A stretch of 64,000 bases of DNA. Origin: Pseudoxanthomonas jiangsuensis. Its GTDB lineage: Bacteria > Pseudomonadota > Gammaproteobacteria > Xanthomonadales > Xanthomonadaceae. The number at the start of each line of letters is the position of its first letter. Within the stretch, counting starts at the first letter, position 1. The position numbers were made by a program, and so were the translations under genes. Positions 40,718-49,056 of this stretch are shown piece after piece. The DNA lies in contig NZ_PDWL01000005.1 of NCBI RefSeq assembly GCF_010093185.1, forward strand, positions 1-64,000, given 5' to 3'. The notes under the pieces were generated by a model. The model ran no database searches. It was not told where the DNA came from and saw only the letters and a list, made by a program, of their open reading frames with translations.

Positions 40718-41149
40718 ATGACGCCCGTCAAGCCCGCCGCTCCGCCACCGTCCCGCTCCGGCCGCTGGTTGTGGCCCTTCCTGCTGCTGCTCGGGGCGGC
40801 GACCATGGCCGTGGCCTGGGCCTCGCTGGCCCTGGCCAGCGGCCGCCAGTCCGGCTGGATGGCCCTGCTGGCGGGCCTGCAGGCGGCCTGGATGCTGCGC
40901 CTGGGCGGGATGCGCCCGGGCTGGCCGCGCGCCCTGCTGGCGGCTGCCACCACCGCACTGGTGACCGTGGCCGTGCAATGGCTGGTGGCTTCCGGCCACA
41001 TCGGCGGCCAGATGGGCATGGCCCCGTGGGAAGCCGCGCCCAGGATGGGCGCCGGCTACGTCTGGACCCTGTCGAAGCTCGCCAACTCCCGGCTTGACCT
41101 GCTGTGCCTGGCGCTGGCGCCGCTGCTGGCGCTGCGGCTGGGCCGCTAG
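40718..41149 (+). CDS. small conserved-looking inner membrane protein of unknown function
   Basis: A 143-residue protein starting at the ATG at 40718. A Pro-rich start is followed by three or four hydrophobic segments (about residues 16-36, 41-57, 65-85 and 125-142). I do not recognise the family. It diverges from the SufT gene and ends tail to tail with the DUF4410-like gene, their TAG stop codons overlapping in a shared CTAG (41146-41149). Confidence 0.72.
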   Translation: MTPVKPAAPPPSRSGRWLWPFLLLLGAATMAVAWASLALASGRQSGWMALLAGLQAAWMLRLGGMRPGWPRALLAAATTALVTVAVQWLVASGHIGGQMGMAPWEAAPRMGAGYVWTLSKLANSRLDLLCLALAPLLALRLGR

Positions 41150-41841
41150 GGCGGGCCGGGCCGCAGGCTGTCGCGGACGAAGCCCGCGACCTTCTCGGCG
41201 AAGTCTTCCAGGCCTTTCTCGTCCTGGCCGCCGATCCAGCCACCGACCTTGCGGTCGACTACCTCTTCGCGCGCGACCAGGGAGCCATCGGATTTGCGCG
41301 CCAGCCAGACGTCCACCGCGAACTTCTGGGCGCCGGCGCCGAAACCGACGAAGTACCGCAACGCCTGGTTTCCAGCCTTGTAGTCGACCAAACGCCCCCC
41401 CAGCACCAGCGCGCGCGCCGGGTCGGGGCAGGCGGGCCAGCCCTCGCCGACCAGGGTCGAACGCAGGCCGCGCGCCTTCTCCGGCACCTGGCCGGCGACG
41501 CTGCGCTGGATATCCAACAAGCGCCCGGCCGGAATCGTCGCCGCCCGCGCCTCCTCCTTGCTGGCGATGAAGCCGCCGCTGGTGGTCTCGAAGCGGCGCA
41601 CCTCCACGCATTCGAAGGAGGCGAGCGTGGCCCGATCGAGCGGAACCGCCGGTCCCGCCGGTTCGGGCACCGCCGCGTGAAGCTCCTCCGTGCCAGTGCT
41701 TTCGCCTTGCTGCGCAGCGACCGGGCCGTCGTCCTTTACCTGGCCCCACCATCCCCCGTGGCCGCCGCCCTGCTGGGCCCACGCCGCCATCGGCAGCAAC
41801 AGGCAGGCGACGGCCAGGCGGCGGCAATGCTTCATTCCCAT
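41146..41841 (-). CDS. DUF4410-like secreted protein
   Basis: A 231-residue exported protein: signal peptide ending AWAQ near residue 22, a Gly/Gln-rich stretch, then a domain from about residue 70 with LGGRLVDYKAGNQALRYFVGFGAG, the hallmark of the DUF4410 family, and an alternating strand pattern. Function is unknown. The chosen ATG (41839-41841) follows a GGGGGAT ribosome-binding site; the ATG two codons later is equally likely. It lies 32 bases after pntB on the same strand, so it may be part of the same message. Confidence 0.8.
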   Translation of the reverse strand: MGMKHCRRLAVACLLLPMAAWAQQGGGHGGWWGQVKDDGPVAAQQGESTGTEELHAAVPEPAGPAVPLDRATLASFECVEVRRFETTSGGFIASKEEARAATIPAGRLLDIQRSVAGQVPEKARGLRSTLVGEGWPACPDPARALVLGGRLVDYKAGNQALRYFVGFGAGAQKFAVDVWLARKSDGSLVAREEVVDRKVGGWIGGQDEKGLEDFAEKVAGFVRDSLRPGPP

Positions 41842-41873
41842 CGATCCCCCTCGATCTCCGGATCGCGGTCCGC

Positions 41874-43298
41874 TCAGTGCCCGCCGTCCAGCGCCTTCAG
41901 CTCGCTGACCAGGGCGCTGGCCATCTCGGCGCCGTCGCCGTACAGCATGCGGGTGTTGTCGGCGTAGAACAGCGCGTTCTCGATGCCGGCGAAGCCCGTG
42001 CCCTTGCCGCGCTTGATCACGATCGTGTTCTTCGACTCGACCACGTCCAGGATCGGCATGCCGTAGATCGGGCTGGCCGGATCGGTCTTGGCCACCGGAT
42101 TGACCACGTCGTTGGCGCCGATCACCAGCGACACGTCGGTGTTCGGGAACTCGGGGTTGATGTCGTCCATGTCTGCGATCAGGTCGTAGGGCACGCCGGC
42201 CTCGGCCAGCAGCACGTTCATGTGCCCGGGCATGCGCCCGGCCACCGGGTGGATCGCGAACTTGACCTTGACCCCGCGGTCGACTAGCCGCTGCGCCAGC
42301 TCCCAGATCTTGTGCTGGGCCTGGGCCACGGCCAGGCCGTAGCCGGGCACGATCACCACCCGCTCGGCGTAGGCCATCATCGCGGCCACGTCGCCGGCCT
42401 CGATCGGCTTCTGCGCGCCGGTGATCTCCTGGGCCTGGCCGCCGCCGCCGAAGCTGCCGAACAGCACCCCGGAGATCGGCCGGTTCATCGCCTTGGCCAT
42501 CAGCCGGGTCAGCAGGATGCCGGCCGCGCCGACCATCATGCCGGCGATGATCAGCGCCTGGTTGCCGAGCACGTAGCCCTCGAAGGCCACCGCCAGGCCG
42601 GTGAAGGCGTTGTACAGCGAGATCACCACCGGCATGTCGGCGCCGCCGATCGGCAGGGTCATCAGCACGCCCAGCAAAAGGGCGACGACGAAGAAGGCGA
42701 TGATCGGCCCGGTCTGCAGGCTGACCGCCGCCCACGCGCCCAGCGCCAGCATGGCCACCGCTACCAGCAGGTTGAACACCTGCTGCCCCGGGAACGCCAT
42801 GCGCTTGTCCAGGCGCCCGTCGAGCTTGGCCCAGGCGACGATCGAGCCGGACAGCGAGACCGCGCCGATCGCCGAGCCGACGATGGCCAGGGCCAGCACC
42901 ACCGGCCCCGGGCCGCCGACCACGGCCGCGCCCGGCGCCGCGTGCGCCAGGCCCGAATACTTCAGCAGCTCCACCGCGCCGATCGCCGCCGCCGAACCAC
43001 CGCCCATGCCGTTGTACAGGGCCACCATCTGCGGCATGTCGGTGATCGCCACCTTCTTGCCCGAGACCCAGGCCACCACCGTGCCCAGCACCAGCGCGAC
43101 CACGATCAGCGGCAGGTTGTGCAGGCCCGGCAGCAGGAAGGTGGCGAAGGTCGCGATCAGCATGCCCAGGCCCGCCCAGCGGATGCCGCTGCGCGCGGTG
43201 GCCGGCGAGGCCATGCGCTGCAGGCCGAGCAGGAACAGGGTCGCGGCGACCAGGTAGCTGGCGGCCACCAGCCAGGTGCGCAGGTCCAGGCCGCTCAT
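41874..43298 (-). CDS. pntB: NAD(P) transhydrogenase subunit beta
   Basis: Membrane and NADP(H)-binding subunit of the proton-translocating transhydrogenase, which makes NADPH from NADH using the proton gradient. The 474-residue product has about eight to nine transmembrane segments (residues 1-270) and a C-terminal NADP-binding domain with IVPGYGLAVAQAQHK and SLVIGANDVVNPVA. Its ATG overlaps the stop of the small alpha-2 gene by 4 bases (ATGA). The catalytic NAD-binding alpha-1 subunit is encoded separately at 45262-46374. Confidence 0.96.
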   Translation of the reverse strand: MSGLDLRTWLVAASYLVAATLFLLGLQRMASPATARSGIRWAGLGMLIATFATFLLPGLHNLPLIVVALVLGTVVAWVSGKKVAITDMPQMVALYNGMGGGSAAAIGAVELLKYSGLAHAAPGAAVVGGPGPVVLALAIVGSAIGAVSLSGSIVAWAKLDGRLDKRMAFPGQQVFNLLVAVAMLALGAWAAVSLQTGPIIAFFVVALLLGVLMTLPIGGADMPVVISLYNAFTGLAVAFEGYVLGNQALIIAGMMVGAAGILLTRLMAKAMNRPISGVLFGSFGGGGQAQEITGAQKPIEAGDVAAMMAYAERVVIVPGYGLAVAQAQHKIWELAQRLVDRGVKVKFAIHPVAGRMPGHMNVLLAEAGVPYDLIADMDDINPEFPNTDVSLVIGANDVVNPVAKTDPASPIYGMPILDVVESKNTIVIKRGKGTGFAGIENALFYADNTRMLYGDGAEMASALVSELKALDGGH

Positions 43299-43594
43299 GC
43301 CTTCTTCTCCGGCTTCTTCGACGACTTGAACATCTCCAGCATGCGCTCGGTCACCACGTAGCCGCCCGCCGCATTGCCCGCGCCCAGGACCACGGCGACG
43401 AAGCCGATCGCCTTTTCCAAGGTGGTGTCGGCGTGGCCCAGCACCACCATCGCCCCGATCAGGACGATGCCGTGGATGAAGTTGGAGCCGGACATCAGCG
43501 GCGTATGCAGGATCACCGGCACCCGCGAGATGATCACGTGGCCCGCGATCGCCGCGAGCATGAAGATGTACAGCGCAACAAAACCGTCGTTCAT
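43295..43594 (-). CDS. pntAB: NAD(P) transhydrogenase subunit alpha, membrane part (PntA2)
   Basis: A 99-residue protein with three transmembrane segments, matching the membrane domain that in Escherichia coli is the C-terminal part of PntA and in three-gene systems is a separate subunit. The HTPLMSGSNFIHGIVLIGAM segment is typical. The ATG at 43592-43594 is chosen by family length. It overlaps pntB by 4 bases and is immediately downstream of the divergent sigma-factor gene region. Confidence 0.94.
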   Translation of the reverse strand: MNDGFVALYIFMLAAIAGHVIISRVPVILHTPLMSGSNFIHGIVLIGAMVVLGHADTTLEKAIGFVAVVLGAGNAAGGYVVTERMLEMFKSSKKPEKKA

Positions 43595-43797
43595 TACCGC
43601 CTCGCTCCCCGGGCACGGCGCCCGGCGGGATGATAACCGCAGCCTGAACCCGATACAGCCGGTCAACCCATAGCCGCCGCGTGCGTTTTCCCCTGCAGAA
43701 CACGCCCGCCGAGATTTCCGATGAAACCGCCGTCGCGCCGTCCCGGGACATCGCGCAGCCACGCCACGACCGCCGCCGGCGGCCGGGAAGCTAAGCT

Positions 43798-44367
43798 GTG
43801 CTGGTGACCACGCCGATCGCCCCCGACTGGGAAGCCGCCGCGACGCCCGCCTGGGCCTCGCTGGACGCGTTCCTGGCCGAGGTCGGCCCGCGCGCGTTCC
43901 GCTTCGCCGAGGCCGGCCTGCGCCAGCGCGACGATGCGCTGGACGCGGTCCAGGACGCGATGATGAAGATGCTGGCCTACCGCGAGCGCCCGGCGAACGA
44001 GTGGACGCCGCTGTTCTGGAGCATCCTGCGGCGGCGGATCATCGATCTGCAGAGGCGCGCGCGTTTCCGCCTGCGCTGGCTTCTGCCGGCCGGCGACGAC
44101 CCGCGCGGCGAGGACGCCAGCATCGACTGGGCCGACGCTGCGCCCGGCCCGGCGCAGGCACACGAGCAGCGCGAGGCTTACGCGCGGCTCGTGGAGGCGC
44201 TGCGCGCCCTGCCGGCGCGCCAGCGCGAAGCCTTCACCCTGCGCGTGCTCGAAGAACTGGACGTGGCCACCACCGCGCGCGCGATGGGCTGCTCGGAAGG
44301 CTCGGTGAAGACACACCTGTCGCGCGCGCGGCAGGCCCTGCATTCGCAACTGGAGGACGTCCGATGA
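43798..44367 (+). CDS. RNA polymerase sigma factor (sigma-70/ECF-like)
   Basis: A 189-residue sigma factor with region 2 (about residues 25-90, including DALDAVQDAMMKMLAY) and region 4 (about 130-180, helix-turn-helix ARAMGCSEGSVKTHLSRARQAL). Start is a GTG at 43798; a GTG two codons later is also possible. Its stop overlaps the ATG of the next gene (ATGA), so it is coupled to a small membrane protein that could be its anti-sigma factor. It divides the transhydrogenase genes and diverges from pntAB. Confidence 0.88.
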   Translation: MLVTTPIAPDWEAAATPAWASLDAFLAEVGPRAFRFAEAGLRQRDDALDAVQDAMMKMLAYRERPANEWTPLFWSILRRRIIDLQRRARFRLRWLLPAGDDPRGEDASIDWADAAPGPAQAHEQREAYARLVEALRALPARQREAFTLRVLEELDVATTARAMGCSEGSVKTHLSRARQALHSQLEDVR

Positions 44368-44744
44368 CGACCGTACCCCACCATCCCGCCCCCGACCCGG
44401 CCGCCGGCCGGCTGGACCTGCACGCCCGGCAGCTGCATGCCGGCGCCCTGGCGCATGTCTCCACGCCTACCCTGGCGCGCCTGCGCGAGGCGCGGCGCGC
44501 AGCCACCGCGGCTTCGGGCACGACACCGGCACGCTGGCGTTCGCCCTGGCTGGCCGGCGGCGCGATGGCCGCGGCCCTGGCCCTGGCGGTGGTGCTGCGC
44601 CCGGAGCCGGCCACGCCCCCGGATGCCGGCACCGGCGCCACGGTCGCGGCCACCGGCGAGGAACCGGCCGGCACGCTGCAGGAGGATCCGGTGTTCTACC
44701 TGTGGCTGGCATCGGCCGACGCCCCGGCCCTGGCCCTGGAGTGA
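44364..44744 (+). CDS. small single-pass membrane protein, possible anti-sigma factor
   Basis: A 126-residue protein, with a cytoplasmic-type N-terminus of about 55 residues, one transmembrane helix (about 62-80) and a short periplasmic tail. It starts in the sigma-factor stop codon and ends in the start of the DUF3106 gene (TGATG), so the three genes are tightly coupled. Function by sequence is unknown; the arrangement resembles sigma/anti-sigma units and sigma-DUF3619-DUF3106 clusters. No zinc-binding anti-sigma motif (HxxxCxxC) is present. Confidence 0.8.
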   Translation: MTTVPHHPAPDPAAGRLDLHARQLHAGALAHVSTPTLARLREARRAATAASGTTPARWRSPWLAGGAMAAALALAVVLRPEPATPPDAGTGATVAATGEEPAGTLQEDPVFYLWLASADAPALALE

Positions 44745-45202
44745 TGCCCATGGACACCAAGAAGCGCCTCGTTCCCTGCCTGGCCGCGATCGCCCTGGCC
44801 TTCGCCGTTTCCACCGCCGTGGCGGCACCGCCGCCCGCCCCCCAGGAACCGGCGGCCAAATCGCTGCCGACCTGGGAGCAGTTGAGCCCCGAACAGCGCG
44901 AACTGCTGATCGGCCCCTTGCGCGAGCGCTGGAACGCCGCGCCGGGCGAGCGTGTGCGCATGCTCGAGCACGCGCGCCGCTGGCGCGACCTGCCGCCGGA
45001 CGAGCGCGAGCGCGCCCGCCGCGGCGCGCGCCGCTTCGAGCAGATGAGCCCGGAGCAGCGCGAACGCGCCCGCGCGATCTTCCACCAGACCCGCCACATG
45101 AGCGAGGAACAGCGCCGCGACTTCATGCAGCGCTGGGAAAGGATGACGCCGGCGCAGCGCAGCGAGTGGCTGCGCACCCATCCGGCGCCTGCGCATCCGT
45201 AG
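44744..45202 (+). CDS. DUF3106 protein, exported
   Basis: A 152-residue secreted protein from the ATG at 44744 (or 44750): signal peptide of about 28 residues, then a charged helical region with three to four repeats of the LSPEQRE / MSPEQRERAR / MTPAQRSEW type, the DUF3106 signature. Function is unknown; such repeats are also seen in periplasmic stress-sensing Spy/CpxP-like proteins, which is only a suggestive likeness. Coupled to the upstream sigma and membrane protein genes. Confidence 0.85.
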   Translation: MPMDTKKRLVPCLAAIALAFAVSTAVAAPPPAPQEPAAKSLPTWEQLSPEQRELLIGPLRERWNAAPGERVRMLEHARRWRDLPPDERERARRGARRFEQMSPEQRERARAIFHQTRHMSEEQRRDFMQRWERMTPAQRSEWLRTHPAPAHP

Positions 45203-45213
45203 ATCCCAAACAG

Positions 45214-45235
45214 GACGGGCCCCGCAGGGCCCGTC
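45214..45235. terminator. bidirectional hairpin between DUF3106 gene and pntAA
   Basis: GACGGGCCC and GGGCCCGTC form a perfect 9-bp stem with a CGCA loop between the convergent gene ends. On the minus strand it is followed by CTGTTTGG, and on the plus strand by no T-run. It probably ends the pntAA message and would reduce read-through toward pntAB-pntB. Confidence 0.5.
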
Positions 45236-45261
45236 GGTGCAGCGTTGCCTGGCGAGCCCGC

Positions 45262-46374
45262 TCAGGCCGTCGCGGCCGCCTCGGCCTTCGCCGGCGCCTC
45301 CGGCCATGCCGTCTTCGCCAGCAGTTCGTCGTCCCAGTCGAACGCCAGCGCCCCGTCCTTCAGGAACAGGGCCACGAAGTTGTAGACGTTGCGCGCGTAC
45401 ATCTCGCTGGCGTGGACCGCGCCCATGCTCGCGAGGTCGAGCGGGCCGGCCACGGCCACCCCGCCCTGCTCCACCGTCTCGCCCGGACGAGTGAGTTCGC
45501 AGTTGCCGCCGGTCTCGGCCGCCAGGTCCACGATCACGCTGCCCGGCTTCATCCCGGCGACCATCGCCGCGGTGATGATCTTCGGCGCCGGGCGCCCGGG
45601 CACCGCGGCCGTACACACGATCACGTCCACGCTGCGCAGATGCTCGGCCAGGCGCCTCTGCTGCTCGGCGCGCTCCTCGTCGGTGAGCTGGCGCGCATAG
45701 CCGCCCTCGCCCGCCGCGCTCACGCCCAGGTCCAGGAACTTGCCGCCCAGCGACTCGATCTGCTCGCGGGTCTCCGGGCGCACGTCGAAGCCCTCGACCT
45801 GGGCGCCGAGCCGGCGTGCGGTGGCGATCGCCTGCAGGCCCGCCACGCCGGCGCCGACGATCAGCACCCTGGACGGGCGGATGGTGCCGGCGGCGGTGGT
45901 CAGCATCGGGAAGAAGCGCGGCGCCAGCTGCGCGGCGATCAGCACCGCCTTGTAGCCGGCCATGCCGGCCTGCGAGCTGAGCACGTCCATCGCCTGGGCG
46001 CGGGTGGTGCGCGGCAGCCGTTCCAGCGGGAAGGCGCGGATCCCGCGCGCCTGCAGCGCCGCGCCGCGTTCGGCGTCGCCCTGCGGCTGCAGCACCCCGA
46101 CCAGGGTCGCGCCCTGCTTCAGCGCGCCGATCGCATCGGCCGCCGGCGGCTGCACGCACAGCACCAGCTCGGCCGCGGCGCGCGCATCGGCGCCGGCCAG
46201 CTGCGCGCCCGCATCGAGGTAGGCCTGGTCGGTGATGCCCGCGCCCAACCCGGCGCCGGACTCCACCCGCACCTGGGCGCCGGCCGCCACCAGCTTCTTC
46301 ACCGTTTCCGGCGTGGCCGCCACCCGGCGCTCGCCTGCCGCGGCCTCCTTCAGCACCAGCACTTCAACCGCCAT
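45262..46374 (-). CDS. pntAA: NAD(P) transhydrogenase subunit alpha, NAD-binding part (PntA1)
   Basis: Soluble NAD(H)-binding subunit of the proton-translocating transhydrogenase, 370 residues from the ATG at 46372-46374 (MAVEVLVLKEA). The NAD-binding VLIVGAGVAGLQAIATARRLGA segment lies around residue 170, and the AGTIRPSRV and GYARQLTDEE regions of the family are present. It is separated from pntAB-pntB by the oppositely oriented sigma-factor cassette, a break in the usual three-gene operon. Confidence 0.95.
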   Translation of the reverse strand: MAVEVLVLKEAAAGERRVAATPETVKKLVAAGAQVRVESGAGLGAGITDQAYLDAGAQLAGADARAAAELVLCVQPPAADAIGALKQGATLVGVLQPQGDAERGAALQARGIRAFPLERLPRTTRAQAMDVLSSQAGMAGYKAVLIAAQLAPRFFPMLTTAAGTIRPSRVLIVGAGVAGLQAIATARRLGAQVEGFDVRPETREQIESLGGKFLDLGVSAAGEGGYARQLTDEERAEQQRRLAEHLRSVDVIVCTAAVPGRPAPKIITAAMVAGMKPGSVIVDLAAETGGNCELTRPGETVEQGGVAVAGPLDLASMGAVHASEMYARNVYNFVALFLKDGALAFDWDDELLAKTAWPEAPAKAEAAATA

Positions 46375-46490
46375 GCGTCCCCTCGTCACGGTCCAGATTC
46401 GAGCGGCGATGCTAGCAAACCGCGGGCGCTGCACGGCGGATCGGCGATGGTTTCATCCGTATCGCTGGCGCTGCGGCGGCTCCAACGGAA

Positions 46491-46512
46491 ACGGCCGGCT
46501 TGCGCCGGCCGT
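46491..46512 (-). terminator. terminator after the first DUF1631 gene
   Basis: On the minus strand ACGGCCGGC and GCCGGCCGT form a perfect 9-bp stem with a GCAA loop, followed by TTCCGTT, 5 bases after the stop codon of the DUF1631 gene. It is a good candidate intrinsic terminator with a weak T-run. Confidence 0.55.
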
Positions 46513-46517
46513 GTTCT

Positions 46518-48908
46518 TCAGTGCAGCGTCACCGGCTGCTGCGGCGAGGCGTCCAGGCGTTCGATCACGCCCTGCATCGCGCTGTCGAAGGCGCCGTCGT
46601 CGGCCACGTGCATGCGCAGCCGGCCCAGCCGCACCATCACCGCCAGTTCCTCCGGCGAGGCCACGCAGAAGCGCACGCCGCGGCGGTTGACGAACAGCAG
46701 GCGCGAGGAGATCGGGCTGACCCACGACAGCTTGCCCGGCTGCACCCGGCCGTCCTTGTCGATGAAGTCCAGCCAGGTCCCGACCGGCAAGCCGCGGATG
46801 TGGTCGGCGTCGGCGTTGTCGAAGTCCAGGGTGTCGGTGCCGGCGACCAGCTCGATCGGGCTGCGCTCCACCGGCGCCGGCTGCGGCAGGGCCACCGCCG
46901 GCAGTTCCGGCAACGGCCGCTCCAGCTCCGGACGTGCATCGGCCACCGCCTGCAGGGTGTCGTGCAGGGCGCCGATCGCCGCCTCGGCCGCGTCGCCGTG
47001 CAGGCCGACGCTGGCGAACACCTTGCGCAGCCCCGGCTGCCAGGCCTGCAGCCACGGCTTGCCGACGATGTGGCGCTGGGCCTCGGCGACCTCGTCCAGC
47101 AGGCCGTCGGCCAGGGCCATCGACTCGACGAAGGCCTCGCCGCTGTCGCCGTCGCGCAGCAGGGACAGGGTCACGTGGTGCTGCCACGGGTTGCGCAGGA
47201 AATCGGCCACGGCCTGCGGCAGCTGCAGCCCTTCCACCCGCATCGAAAGCTCGGAATCGGCGCGGTTGCGGGCCAGTTCCAACCGCTCCTGGCCGCGCTG
47301 GATCTCGGCGGCGCGACGCTCGGTGATCTCGACCCGGCGGCGGTGCTGGTCGAGGAAGTCGCGGAACTCCTCCTCCAGGGTCATGAAGATGGCCAGGTTC
47401 TCGTTGAACTCGGCCACCAGCCGCTCGATGATCTCCTCGACCTTGGACAGCAGGGTGCGCTCGGCCGCGCTCTCGCCCTGGTTGCCCTCGCAGGCCTCGG
47501 CCAGCGCGTTGAGCAGGCGCCGGGCCGGATGGGTCTTCTGCACGAACATGCGCCGGTCCAGCAGGGCCACCTTCACGAACGGCACCACCAGCCGGCCGAT
47601 CAGCTCGCGCGGGCGGCCGGCCAGGTCGCGCTCGTCCAGCAGCACGTCGAACAGCATGCCGACCAGGTCGATCGCGTCCTCGTCCTTGGGGTCCAGGCGG
47701 GTGCTGGACGGATCCATGCCCAGCTGGCTGGCGTTGGACAGGACCTCGCTCTTGAGCCTCTGCGACAGCGACTCCTGCTCGTCGCCGATCGCCGCGCGCA
47801 GGGTCGCGCTGGGCGTGGCCTGCAGCAGCGACAGCACCGACAGCATCTCGCGCTGGCTCAGCGGCCTCTGCTGCGACTGCGCCGCGTGCACCCCGCCGGC
47901 CGCCTGCTCGGCGCCGCCGCGCAGTTCGCGGCTGTGCTGCAGCAGCTGGTGCAGGGCATCGAGCAGCATGCCCGGCGCGGTGCCGCCGGCGCCGCCGGGA
48001 CCCGGACCGCCGGGGCCGGGCCCCATGCCGCCGCCGCCCTGGCCCTCGAAGCCGCCGCCCTGCATCGCGCCGCGGGTTTCGCTCCAGCGCTGCATGAAGC
48101 GGGCCGCCCAGGCCGGGGAGTATTCGTCGCCGCCGGCTTCGCCCCAGCCGCCGCCGTAACCGCCATGCGGCTCCTCGGGCACCTGTTCGAACAGCGCGTC
48201 CACGCCCTGCTGCCGGCCAGGCGCGGGTCCACGCGCAGGCGCCCGTGTACCCGGCTGGCCGGCCGGCAGCACGCCGGCGCGGACCAGGCGCTGGTCCAGG
48301 GCCTCGTACAGCTTGCCCACCAGCGGCGCCAGGTCGCGCTCGCACAGCTTGATCAGGACCAGGCGCACTTCCGGCGCCAGTTCGCAGGTGGCGAAGGCCT
48401 CGTGCACGGCCACGCCGATGTGTTCGGGGCCGATCGGGTTGCTGTCGGCGTCCAGTTCCAGCCCGCCGGCGATCGCGCCCAGGCGGCGGTCCAGGCGCAC
48501 CAGCACCTGCTTGCAGTCGCGCTGCAGCACGCTGGCCAGGTTGCGCACCGCCAGCCGCGATTCCAGTTCGTGTTCGGGGACCAGGCTCAGGCCGGCGGCC
48601 TGGCTGGCGGACAGGGCGGCCTCGGCCGACAGCGGCGCGCCGACTTCCAGGCCCTGCCAGGCCAGCCCGAGCTGGGCGCGGAAGCGGCTGGCGATCTCGT
48701 CGCGGCGGCGGCGCAGCTCGCGCATGCCGTCCAGGAACAGCAGCTGCGAGGCGCCCGCCCGTTCGGCACGATCGAACAGGACGTCGTCGTAACGGGCCAC
48801 GGCCGCCGCGAAGGCATCCCCCAGCGCAGGCAGGAAGGTGTCGCGGGCCAGGGCCAGCAGCACGGTGTCGCGGGGCAGGGATGTGGGATCGGCTTGGGTC
48901 GGACTCAT
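46518..48908 (-). CDS. DUF1631 protein (downstream paralogue)
   Basis: A 796-residue cytoplasmic-looking protein of the DUF1631 family, of unknown function (sometimes misnamed thymidine phosphorylase in databases). There is no signal peptide or membrane helix; the N-terminal 280 residues are helical, followed by a Gly/Pro/Met-rich low-complexity linker (about 235-310), a long helical core, and a compact C-terminal segment with WVSPISSRLLFVNRRG that looks like a PilZ-type beta barrel. It lies 148 bases downstream of a second DUF1631 gene, with which it shares order and C-terminal motif throughout. Confidence 0.85.
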   Translation of the reverse strand: MSPTQADPTSLPRDTVLLALARDTFLPALGDAFAAAVARYDDVLFDRAERAGASQLLFLDGMRELRRRRDEIASRFRAQLGLAWQGLEVGAPLSAEAALSASQAAGLSLVPEHELESRLAVRNLASVLQRDCKQVLVRLDRRLGAIAGGLELDADSNPIGPEHIGVAVHEAFATCELAPEVRLVLIKLCERDLAPLVGKLYEALDQRLVRAGVLPAGQPGTRAPARGPAPGRQQGVDALFEQVPEEPHGGYGGGWGEAGGDEYSPAWAARFMQRWSETRGAMQGGGFEGQGGGGMGPGPGGPGPGGAGGTAPGMLLDALHQLLQHSRELRGGAEQAAGGVHAAQSQQRPLSQREMLSVLSLLQATPSATLRAAIGDEQESLSQRLKSEVLSNASQLGMDPSSTRLDPKDEDAIDLVGMLFDVLLDERDLAGRPRELIGRLVVPFVKVALLDRRMFVQKTHPARRLLNALAEACEGNQGESAAERTLLSKVEEIIERLVAEFNENLAIFMTLEEEFRDFLDQHRRRVEITERRAAEIQRGQERLELARNRADSELSMRVEGLQLPQAVADFLRNPWQHHVTLSLLRDGDSGEAFVESMALADGLLDEVAEAQRHIVGKPWLQAWQPGLRKVFASVGLHGDAAEAAIGALHDTLQAVADARPELERPLPELPAVALPQPAPVERSPIELVAGTDTLDFDNADADHIRGLPVGTWLDFIDKDGRVQPGKLSWVSPISSRLLFVNRRGVRFCVASPEELAVMVRLGRLRMHVADDGAFDSAMQGVIERLDASPQQPVTLH

Positions 48909-49056
48909 GCGCGTGGCTCCCGCGCGGGCGGTGGGAACAACAACTGGGTGACTGCGGGCCCCCTTAGCCGCAATCGCATCCTACGGCCCACTCCGGCCGC
49001 CGACCGTGATCCAGTGGGCACTTCCCAATACTGCCGGAACTTTAGCGCCATCGCGT

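Noticed and set aside
37037..41827. Minus-strand open frame of 1596 codons across the cytochrome genes and beyond
   Set aside because: Same GC artefact; the plus-strand frames carry CxxCH and thioredoxin motifs, signal peptides and overlapping starts, while the minus-strand translation has low-complexity Arg/Gly composition.
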